Positions 1 to 6,835 of a DNA stretch of 64,000 bases are shown one piece after another. Position numbers and translations under genes: made by a program. The notes beneath the pieces were generated by a model, which saw only the letters and a program-made list of their open reading frames with translations, searched no databases and was not told where the DNA came from. The stretch's first letter is position 1, and each line of letters starts with the position of its first letter. This DNA comes from Mucilaginibacter sp. L196. GTDB lineage: Bacteria > Bacteroidota > Bacteroidia > Sphingobacteriales > Sphingobacteriaceae. The DNA lies in the NCBI RefSeq assembly GCF_009765905.1, contig NZ_LMUO01000011.1, positions 186,001-250,000 on the forward strand, read 5' to 3'.

Positions 1-458
1 ACATGTGTGGTATCAGCACCGGCAGCAGCAGCTATTAATGATGCGCCACCTGTATAAGCAAACAGGTTAAGCACTTTTGGCTCGGGTATTTTAAATTGCT
101 TAATGTTTTTGGATATATAATCCCAGTTAACCGCCTGCTCAGGGAAAATTCCCAAATGCTTAAACGAGGTCATTGCCAACCTGAATTTTATAGCGGCATC
201 TTTATTTTTATATTCAATATGCCAGCGGTCGGGGATATTGGGGCTTTTCTTCACCCATTCGCCCGATGTGGCGGAGCGACCTTTAAATTTTATATGATGT
301 AGTCGTTGCCATTCGCTTGCAGGCAAAGCTTTGCTCCAAACCGCTTGTGGTTCGGGGCGTATTAAAATTACGGTACCAAAACGCTCCAGTTTTTCAAAAT
401 CGCCGCAATCAATCAGCTCGTAATCTTTCCAGTGCGTAGGTGTGAGGAGTTGGATCAT
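1..458 (-). CDS. Class I SAM-dependent methyltransferase (N-terminal part, runs off the window)
   Basis: Reading from an ATG at 458 gives about 152 uninterrupted residues that leave the window at its left edge. A SAM-binding motif I (LNLFAYTGGAS) lies at residues 129-139, after an N-terminal stretch of the kind seen in RlmI/RsmC-like rRNA or protein methyltransferases of Bacteroidota. The C-terminal catalytic half is not visible, so substrate cannot be assigned. The start codon is 25 bases from the stop of the four-helix-bundle gene, and the gap is filled by an arm of an inverted repeat. Confidence 0.72.
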   Translation of the reverse strand, partial: MIQLLTPTHWKDYELIDCGDFEKLERFGTVILIRPEPQAVWSKALPASEWQRLHHIKFKGRSATSGEWVKKSPNIPDRWHIEYKNKDAAIKFRLAMTSFKHLGIFPEQAVNWDYISKNIKQFKIPEPKVLNLFAYTGGASLIAAAAGADTTH

Positions 459-463
459 GTTTT

Positions 464-864
464 TAGTATCAAGTAGCTAGTATCAAGTATTTAGACTTTT
501 TTGCAAGCCGCTAATCATCTTTTGAATCTCGATGATCATATCGCAAATACTTTCTGCCTTTTCTGTTCTTATATAGTTAAATTCTCTCGCTATTATTATT
601 TGTGTTTCAAGCTCAAATGATGAAACTAATGCAATATTAAGAAATTGATATAGTTCCTTATTAGATTTTCTTCCGCAGCCTTCAGCAATATTAGATGGTA
701 TTGAAACAGCTGAACGTGTCATTTGAGATATAAGGCCAAACTTTTCTTCATTTGGAAAACTACGTGTTAACTTAGTTTTCCAAATCTCAATCCCAGCTTT
801 CCATACCTTTAATTCTTTGAAGTTATGCATCCCTAATGTCTTGCTACTTGATACTAGCTACTCC
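464..864. repeat. Inverted repeat (AGTATCAAGTA family) with a gene between its arms
   Basis: An 18-base arm at 472-489 (AGTAGCTAGTATCAAGTA) is exactly reverse-complemented at 845-862. After three mismatched bases the match resumes with AGAC (493-496) against GTCT (838-841). The 354-base interval holds a complete four-helix-bundle gene whose last codons and stop lie in the left arm. The same arms without a gene occur at 27913-27990 and 32399-32586. This looks like the full-length member of a small palindromic element family. Confidence 0.75.
483..830 (-). CDS. Four-helix-bundle protein of the S23/IVP family
   Basis: A 115-residue, largely helical protein with the family signature: an N-terminal F-x-x-L-x-V-W-x-x-g-x-x-x motif (residues 4-16), then SQMTRSAVSIPSNIAEG around residues 35-51 and a helix with FELETQ near 92. 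The family is known from open reading frames in intervening sequences of 23S rRNA genes and is related to the Avd accessory protein of diversity-generating retroelements; its biochemical role is poorly known, with nucleic-acid binding suspected. Here it lies between two inverted repeat arms rather than in rRNA, directly downstream of mlaF. Its final residues (SLNT) are encoded by the repeat arm. Confidence 0.85.
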   Translation of the reverse strand: MHNFKELKVWKAGIEIWKTKLTRSFPNEEKFGLISQMTRSAVSIPSNIAEGCGRKSNKELYQFLNIALVSSFELETQIIIAREFNYIRTEKAESICDMIIEIQKMISGLQKSLNT

Positions 865-871
865 ATACTTT

Positions 872-1624
872 CTAAAGCCTCGCTTTCGCTGCCCGCATAA
901 ATTTACTGGCGAATACGAAGTCGTTGAGTTCTTTGTTATCAGTATGCGCAATTTCGTCTTTGGTGCCTTCCCACCATTTTTTGCCTTGATGTAAAAAGAT
1001 GATGTGATCGCCGATACCCATTACCGAGTTCATATCATGCGTTACAATTACGGTAGTGATCTGGTATTCTTCGGTTAGCTCATTGATCAGTTCATCAATC
1101 AAAATAGATGTTTTTGGGTCGAGGCCCGAGTTGGGCTCATCCACAAACAAATATTTTGGTTGCATGGATATGGCGCGGGCAATACCCACCCGTTTTTTCA
1201 TTCCGCCTGATAGTTCCGAAGGATATAGTTTATTTTTGCCTTTCAGGTTAACACGTTCTAAACAAAAATTAGCACGGTCTAGTTTTTCCGCATGGGTTTG
1301 GTTGGTGAACAAATTTAAAGGAAATATGATATTTTCCTCAACGGTCATCGAATCAAACAAAGCCGAGTTTTGGAATAACATACCAATATGCGTACGGATA
1401 GGCACACGCTGCTCGAAACTCATTTCGGTAAAATTTTCACCATCAAAAATAACATCACCTTTTGTAGGTTCGTGCAGGCCAACAATGCATTTAAGCAATG
1501 TGGTTTTTCCTGAGCCTGAACCGCCGATGATGAGGTTGTTTTTGCCCGGTTTAAATTTTGCGCTTATCCCTCTTAGCACCTCATTATCGCCAAAAGTTTT
1601 AGTTATGCCTTTTATCTCGATCAT
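872..1624 (-). CDS. mlaF: MlaF-like ABC transporter ATP-binding protein
   Basis: ATPase of a phospholipid (Mla-type) ABC transporter, acting on the inner face of the inner membrane with the MlaE permease encoded just upstream. In the 250-residue product the Walker A motif GGSGSGKT is at 34-41, the signature LSGGMKKR at 138-145, Walker B YLFVDEP at 158-164 and the switch histidine at 196. The reading frame extends 16 codons further upstream, but MIEIKG at 1624 is the natural family start and its ATG overlaps the mlaE stop as ATGA. No MlaD (MCE) gene follows; a repeat-flanked four-helix-bundle gene comes next. Confidence 0.88.
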   Translation of the reverse strand: MIEIKGITKTFGDNEVLRGISAKFKPGKNNLIIGGSGSGKTTLLKCIVGLHEPTKGDVIFDGENFTEMSFEQRVPIRTHIGMLFQNSALFDSMTVEENIIFPLNLFTNQTHAEKLDRANFCLERVNLKGKNKLYPSELSGGMKKRVGIARAISMQPKYLFVDEPNSGLDPKTSILIDELINELTEEYQITTVIVTHDMNSVMGIGDHIIFLHQGKKWWEGTKDEIAHTDNKELNDFVFASKFMRAAKARL

Positions 1625-2352
1625 AGCATTATACGGGTTATAACCAAATCGGCAAATAAAACCATAACGCAACTATATACAACACCCTTGGTAGCAGATT
1701 GCCCAACCTCAAGCGCGCCGCCATTAGTATAAAAACCCTGGTAAGCACATATCGAGGTGATAATAAATCCAAAAACTATCGCCTTAACTATGGCGACTCT
1801 AATAGTTAAACCTTCAAAGCCCTCATGTACACCGCTAAGGTAATCAGCAGGAGAAACGTCGCCTGAAAGTACACAGGCAAGCCAACCTCCGAAAATACCT
1901 AAAGCGATTGATGCAATAACCAATATCGGGAACATGGTAACACCCGCGATAATTTTGGGCGATATTAAATATCCCGGAGCATTTACGCCCATGATCTCCA
2001 AAGCGTCAATTTGCTCTGTAACACGCATGGTGCCAATTTGTGATGCCATGCTGGACCCCACACGCCCCGCCAATACCAGTGATGATATGGTTGGACTGAA
2101 CTCTAATATCGTGGAATCCCGCGCGATACTGCCTGCAATACTGCGGGGTACTAACGGACTTGACAACTGGAAGGCTACCTGTATAGTAGTTGCCGCCCCG
2201 ATAAATACCGAAATGATAGATATAATGCCTAGCGAACCCACCCCTACAGAAACCATCTCGCGCATTACTTCGGCCCAATAAACGCTAAATTTTTCAGGCT
2301 TCCTGAAACTTAAACGTAGTAAGAGTATATATTTTCCTAAGCTATGAAACAT
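1621..2352 (-). CDS. mlaE: MlaE-like ABC transporter permease
   Basis: Integral membrane permease of the MlaE family, 243 residues, with several hydrophobic segments and the family core containing EFSPTISSLVLAGRVGSS followed by an ALEIMGVN segment (about residues 83-125). It partners the MlaF ATPase encoded downstream with a four-base overlap, so the two are translationally coupled. Known members move phospholipids between the membranes and keep the outer membrane asymmetric. The usual MCE-domain substrate-binding partner is not in the window. Confidence 0.88.
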   Translation of the reverse strand: MFHSLGKYILLLRLSFRKPEKFSVYWAEVMREMVSVGVGSLGIISIISVFIGAATTIQVAFQLSSPLVPRSIAGSIARDSTILEFSPTISSLVLAGRVGSSMASQIGTMRVTEQIDALEIMGVNAPGYLISPKIIAGVTMFPILVIASIALGIFGGWLACVLSGDVSPADYLSGVHEGFEGLTIRVAIVKAIVFGFIITSICAYQGFYTNGGALEVGQSATKGVVYSCVMVLFADLVITRIML

Positions 2353-2556
2353 GTAAAACTAAAAAATCGGTTAAAAATACATCTTTTTAACAATAAGGCT
2401 TGCTGCTTGTTGTATTTCAAGTACATTTATTCTGTTTACCGTAATTATATGGCATTTTACCGACTTTTTAAATCGCTTTGCCAAAAGCTATAATAAAGCC
2501 GTGCCCATCCATATTACATTTGTATTGTTATAACAAACCAAATAATAAATTATAGA

Positions 2557-3261
2557 ATGAAAAACGCACTTATCACCGCAGCAACAAAAGGAATTGGCCG
2601 GGCAATTACCATCGCGTTAGCCAAAGAAGGCATTAACGTAGCTGTTTGTGCACGCGGTGAAAAGGACCTTGCCGATTTAAAAGCTGAACTTTTTACCATC
2701 AACCCAAACATGAAAATATTTACCGCCGCTACCGATGTAAGTGTAAAAGCCGGAATACTAAAGTTTGCCGCTGATGCCGAAAAGGAGCTGGGTGCCATCA
2801 ACATCATTGTAAATAATGCAGGTATATATGAGCCCTTCAGTATTTTAGATGATGGTGAAGATACTTTTCAAAAAAGCATCAACACAAACCTTGCCCCGGC
2901 TTATGAATTGTACCGTTACTTCGGTAAAAAAATGATAGCGGCAGGCGAGGGGCATATCTTCAATATCTGCTCTGTTGCATCGCTAAATCCGGTGGTTGAA
3001 GCGGGTACTTATAGCGTAACAAAATTCGCATTGTTTGGTCTAACCAAAGTAATGCGTTTGGAGTTACAAGCACATAATGTAAAGGTAACCGCTGTAATTC
3101 CCGGCTCAACATTAACCAGCTCATGGGATGGCGTTGCCGTAGATAAAAACGTAATGGTACTGCCCGAGGATATCGCATCGGCTGTAGTAAACATCTACAA
3201 GCTGAGTCCCGGTGCCAATGTAGATGAAATAGTAATAAAGCCGGTTAACGGCCAGGTTTAA
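2557..3261 (+). CDS. SDR family NAD(P)-dependent oxidoreductase
   Basis: Short-chain dehydrogenase/reductase of 234 residues. The nucleotide-binding turn reads TAATKGIG at 7-14, with alanine replacing the first glycine of the usual TGxxxGIG. NNAG is at 86-89, and the catalytic Ser139, Tyr152 and Lys156 are spaced as in classical SDRs (YSVTK). The substrate is unknown. A TACATTTG box at 2515-2522 is a possible -7 element. The PspC gene follows 19 bases after its stop, so the two may share a transcript. Confidence 0.85.
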   Translation: MKNALITAATKGIGRAITIALAKEGINVAVCARGEKDLADLKAELFTINPNMKIFTAATDVSVKAGILKFAADAEKELGAINIIVNNAGIYEPFSILDDGEDTFQKSINTNLAPAYELYRYFGKKMIAAGEGHIFNICSVASLNPVVEAGTYSVTKFALFGLTKVMRLELQAHNVKVTAVIPGSTLTSSWDGVAVDKNVMVLPEDIASAVVNIYKLSPGANVDEIVIKPVNGQV

Positions 3262-3280
3262 AAATTTAATATCAAACAAA

Positions 3281-3826
3281 ATGGAAAAGAAATTATATCG
3301 CGACCCGCACCACAAAATGATTGGTGGTGTTTGCGCAGGCTTAGCCGAATATTTAGACATGGATATTACCGTTGTGCGCTTATTATTCGCATTTGGGTTT
3401 TTTATAGCGGGTGTAGGCCTTATCCCTTACATTATATTATGGATTGTGCTGCCTAAAAAATATTATAACCCATTTATTACACCATCAGACCCGGCTACGG
3501 TTGATTATATTGTTCCGCCGATAACATCAAATCTGCCGTTGGGAACTATACCGCCCAAACAACGCTCAAATGCAGGTTTAGTAATTGGTGTGGTGCTGAT
3601 ATTTTTAGGCGCCGCTTATTTAATGCACGAATTCGATCTCATCCCCGATTTTCATATTCATCGCCTTTGGCCGGTATTTATAATTGCCATAGGTATAGGG
3701 TTGATTCTTAAAGGCCAACAAAAACAACCATGGGAAGATCCTAACTGGCAAAATCCTGTTAATGATGCTCCTAAGGCAGATGAAACAACAACTAATCCAT
3801 CAACTGACAACACTCCAACTGTATAA
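3281..3826 (+). CDS. PspC-domain membrane protein
   Basis: A 181-residue protein. Residues 1-60 form a PspC domain with the typical MIGGVCAGLAEYLDMD segment and one membrane span ending in WIVLPKK. A second membrane module of the DUF5668/LiaI type follows at about 93-145 (AGLVIGVVLIFLGAAYLM and the RLWPVFIIAIGIGLIL helix), then a polar tail. PspC proteins act in envelope-stress sensing at the inner membrane. The next gene begins 3 bases after the stop and shares the second module, so the two probably work together. Confidence 0.85.
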   Translation: MEKKLYRDPHHKMIGGVCAGLAEYLDMDITVVRLLFAFGFFIAGVGLIPYIILWIVLPKKYYNPFITPSDPATVDYIVPPITSNLPLGTIPPKQRSNAGLVIGVVLIFLGAAYLMHEFDLIPDFHIHRLWPVFIIAIGIGLILKGQQKQPWEDPNWQNPVNDAPKADETTTNPSTDNTPTV

Positions 3827-3829
3827 ATC

Positions 3830-4825
3830 ATGAAAAACGATAAATTAATTCCAGGCCTTATCCTGGTACTCATAGGCCTCGCTTTCCTGCTGGATAATTT
3901 TGGCTACATCAACTTCCACTGGATGAATATATTACACCTATGGCCAATATTCCTCATTATAGCCGGTGTTAACCTGGTGTTTGTACATAATAATACACCT
4001 GTAGCTTACGCCGCAAAAATCGGGGTGATCATATTAGGTTTTGGTTTACTATTATTTGGCAATTTCGGCGACAGATTTAGTTTCCCATATAGTTATACCT
4101 GGCACAGCCATAATCATGACAATAATGATAGCGATGACGACGACGATGATGACGATGATACAACAGGTGTTAAGGGCATTGTAAAAATAGCAGGCAGCAG
4201 CAATTTTGTTTTACCTTATAGCGCTGATGCAAAAACTGCTGAATTACACATTAGCGGCGGTGGTACCCAATACAATTTAACCGATACAACTAATCAGTTG
4301 TTCAAGGCTGACACCAAAGAACACTTCAGCAGTTATGAGCTTTCACATTCAAATAACGGCTCAAACTATGTGCTTAACTTCGATATGAAGCAAAAAAATG
4401 GAGGCCACTTTAATTGGGGAAGTGACGATAATAAAAACGCGGTGAACTTTGAATTAAATAATAACCCGGTATGGAGTATTTATGTAGAAGCAGGCGCAGC
4501 AGGTATCGATTTTGATTTAAGTAACTACAAAGTGCAAAAACTTAAATTAAGTGGAGGCGCAGCATCTTTCAAAGTAAAATTAGGACAACCTTTAGCGACT
4601 ACTGATGTGGAGGTTTCAACCGGTATGGCCAGCGTAAATATCAGTATCCCGCAAAATGCCGCTTGTGAAATTGAAACTGATTCAGGCTTGTCTTCCAATA
4701 ATTTTGATGGGTTTGCAAAAACAAGCGATGGCAATTACCAAACTCCAGGCTTTGCATCCGCTAAAAATAAGATACATATTAACATCAGCGGTGGAATGTC
4801 CGACTTTAAGGTGAACAGGTATTAA
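3830..4825 (+). CDS. LiaF-like membrane protein (LiaI-type membrane module plus toast-rack-like domain)
   Basis: A 331-residue protein starting with paired hydrophobic helices (residues 6-25 and 37-56) and the LWPIFLIIAG signature, then a third span. A run of aspartates (about 101-110) links to a beta-rich C-terminal half with repeated serine/glycine strands, resembling the LiaF C-terminal/toast-rack or adhesin-head GIN fold. In Firmicutes LiaF relatives restrain an envelope-stress two-component system; here the role is inferred. The aspartate run is encoded by alternating GAC/GAT codons at about 4131-4160. It is co-directional with the PspC and RDD genes at spacings of 3 and 1 bases. Confidence 0.72.
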   Translation: MKNDKLIPGLILVLIGLAFLLDNFGYINFHWMNILHLWPIFLIIAGVNLVFVHNNTPVAYAAKIGVIILGFGLLLFGNFGDRFSFPYSYTWHSHNHDNNDSDDDDDDDDDTTGVKGIVKIAGSSNFVLPYSADAKTAELHISGGGTQYNLTDTTNQLFKADTKEHFSSYELSHSNNGSNYVLNFDMKQKNGGHFNWGSDDNKNAVNFELNNNPVWSIYVEAGAAGIDFDLSNYKVQKLKLSGGAASFKVKLGQPLATTDVEVSTGMASVNISIPQNAACEIETDSGLSSNNFDGFAKTSDGNYQTPGFASAKNKIHINISGGMSDFKVNRY

Positions 4826-4826
4826 T

Positions 4827-5450
4827 ATGCCGGATAATATTTCGGTAAACAAATACCTGCTGGTTATAAACGGTAAACCCGAAGGTCCGTTTAGTATAGA
4901 TGAATTAAAACAGCGCAAAATCAAATCGACTGATTTTGTAAGATCATCCACCATGGATGATTACAAGGAAGCTCATGAAGTTGAAGAACTTCGTGGGCTT
5001 CTTGGCTTTAGTAAACAACACCTCGCTCCCCAATATTTTGCCGGTTTCGATCAGCGCTGGATGGCCTCGGCATTGGATTGGTTTATGGTATCGCTGGTAT
5101 TTATATTTTTCGGGGTGATAGCGTTGCTGTTTATTTCAGAGAAATCCACACAAATAATTATAGCAGCAAGTGTATTAGGCATAATTCCGATAGCCAACCT
5201 CATCTACCACGTTATTATGGAAGCATCAGCAAAGCAAGGCACTTACGGCAAGCAAATACTCAAAATAAAAGTCACCGATATGCAAGGTGAACGCATTGAC
5301 TTTGGACAATCCCTTGGCAGGAACCTCGCGAAGATATTATCCTTGCTTACTTTATTTATCGGATACCTGTATAGCTTTTTTAATGCCAAACAGCAATGCT
5401 TGCATGATGTGGTTGTGGGAACTTTGGTGATTAAAGACAGGTTGATTTAA
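4827..5450 (+). CDS. GYF_2-RDD membrane protein
   Basis: A 207-residue protein. Residues 5-55 form a GYF_2 (DUF4339) module with YLLVINGKPEGPFSIDEL, a domain thought to bind peptides. Residues 70-205 form an RDD domain beginning GFDQRWMASALDWFMV, with three hydrophobic helices and the conserved Q-S-L-G-R-N-L-A-K segment near 162-170. RDD proteins are small membrane proteins of mostly unknown function, some linked to ion exchange. The gene starts one base after the LiaF-like gene and closes the three-gene envelope cluster. Confidence 0.82.
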   Translation: MPDNISVNKYLLVINGKPEGPFSIDELKQRKIKSTDFVRSSTMDDYKEAHEVEELRGLLGFSKQHLAPQYFAGFDQRWMASALDWFMVSLVFIFFGVIALLFISEKSTQIIIAASVLGIIPIANLIYHVIMEASAKQGTYGKQILKIKVTDMQGERIDFGQSLGRNLAKILSLLTLFIGYLYSFFNAKQQCLHDVVVGTLVIKDRLI

Positions 5451-5514
5451 GAAATTTTGAGTGTTTTCATTTATTACTAACTGTATGGCTATTGATTTTA
5501 TTTAGCTTTATACT

Positions 5515-6711
5515 ATGAATATGCAAGTTAAATTTGGAAGATATTTATTTTATGCTCGTTTAATAATCTTTGTAGCTTTTTGTGTCCCAAGGTTAGCTAT
5601 TGCGCAGCTTGATTCTTTACCTAACCGGAATGAAACTGCAGTGTTACTAAAATCCAGGATACTGTCAGAAGACAGAAGCATTTGGGTTCACCTTCCCGCA
5701 AACTATAATAATACGACAGATACTTATCCTGTTATGTATTTGCTTGATGGGGAAGGTAATTTTAACTATGCCTCTGAAATGGTAAACTTTTTGGCGGGAT
5801 ATGATCGCAACAGGATACCTGACATGATCGTGGTAGCGATTGTAAACGTTAATCGTGGAAGAGACTTTACACCAATTTATTTAAAGAACGCAGATGGTTC
5901 TTCTGATACTAACAAGGTAATATCAACTGAAGGTGCGGGCAAGTTTCTTAAATACATTACCGATGAAGTACTCCCTTATATTGATACGCACTATCGGGTA
6001 CAGCCCTATCGTATATTGGCTGGCCATTCTTTAGGTGGTTTATTTGCACTTTATGCTAAAGAAACCAAACCAGAGCTTTTTCCTGCAACAATACTGATAA
6101 GCCCTGCAATTTCTGTAGTTCATGACCATATGATCAATAATATCAGTTCATTTTTAACGGGATCACATCTTCATAATGGCAAGTTGTTTTTTAGTATTGG
6201 TAATGAAAATACCCAAAAAGTAGATCTATTGGCGGTTAAACTAAAGCAATCGGCTCCTATCTGGTTTAATTGGTATTACAAAGAATATGAGGATGAAAAT
6301 CATTTTTCCGTTCCTTATAAAAGCCTTTTTGACGGGTTGAAGTTTATTTATAAAGATTGGTTTATTGATTATTATGGAAACAGCAGTCTTTCCTATCAGG
6401 ATATTGTGCGACATTTTAATACGCTGTCGGTTGAGTTTGGCTATGAAATTAATCCAACTGAAGACTTTTTAAATAATTGCGGGTATAATCAATTGAGGTC
6501 AGGACATTTAGGAAACGCCACCGAAATTTTTGTCGAAAATGTCAAAAAACATCCGAAATCTTCCAATGCCTATGACAGCCTTGCAGAAGCTTATATGAAA
6601 TCGGGTAGTACTGCACTTGCCATTTTAAACTATAAAAGATCTATTGAACTAAATCCTAATAACAATAATGGGAAAGAAATGCTCCAAAAATTGGAGGGAG
6701 CCAATAAATAA
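5515..6711 (+). CDS. Secreted alpha/beta-hydrolase (esterase family) with C-terminal TPR
   Basis: A 398-residue protein with a signal peptide (hydrophobic residues 13-30, likely cleaved after AIA). Residues 40-280 form an esterase D/IroE-type hydrolase: the nucleophile elbow AGHSLGG places the catalytic serine at 172, and DENHFSVPY near 265 carries the likely histidine. The C-terminal 80 residues hold tetratricopeptide-like helices (AYDSLAEAYMKSG...AILNYKRSIELNPNN). Related proteins hydrolyse siderophore or other ester bonds in the periplasm; the substrate here is unknown. No iron-uptake genes are adjacent. Confidence 0.8.
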   Translation: MNMQVKFGRYLFYARLIIFVAFCVPRLAIAQLDSLPNRNETAVLLKSRILSEDRSIWVHLPANYNNTTDTYPVMYLLDGEGNFNYASEMVNFLAGYDRNRIPDMIVVAIVNVNRGRDFTPIYLKNADGSSDTNKVISTEGAGKFLKYITDEVLPYIDTHYRVQPYRILAGHSLGGLFALYAKETKPELFPATILISPAISVVHDHMINNISSFLTGSHLHNGKLFFSIGNENTQKVDLLAVKLKQSAPIWFNWYYKEYEDENHFSVPYKSLFDGLKFIYKDWFIDYYGNSSLSYQDIVRHFNTLSVEFGYEINPTEDFLNNCGYNQLRSGHLGNATEIFVENVKKHPKSSNAYDSLAEAYMKSGSTALAILNYKRSIELNPNNNNGKEMLQKLEGANK

Positions 6712-6810
6712 TTGCTCTTTTATTTTATAAATAATGCAGTTAGAATTATTCTTAACCTAAACTTTACAAGCTTTAAACTATTCAGTGTTAAATCCATAAA
6801 ACCTATTTCG

Positions 6811-6818
6811 TATTTTTG
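6811..6818 (+). promoter_or_regulatory. Candidate -7 promoter element of ispG
   Basis: TATTTTTG matches the Bacteroidota -7 consensus TAnnTTTG and lies 17 bases before the ispG start. The -33 region 19 bases upstream reads TTAA rather than TTTG, so the match is partial. Confidence 0.45.
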
Positions 6819-6835
6819 CATTATAAATTTCATGC

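Noticed and set aside
1056..1643. A 195-codon plus-strand frame opposite mlaF.
   Set aside because: Antisense of a gene with all ABC ATPase motifs; the frame is a shadow.
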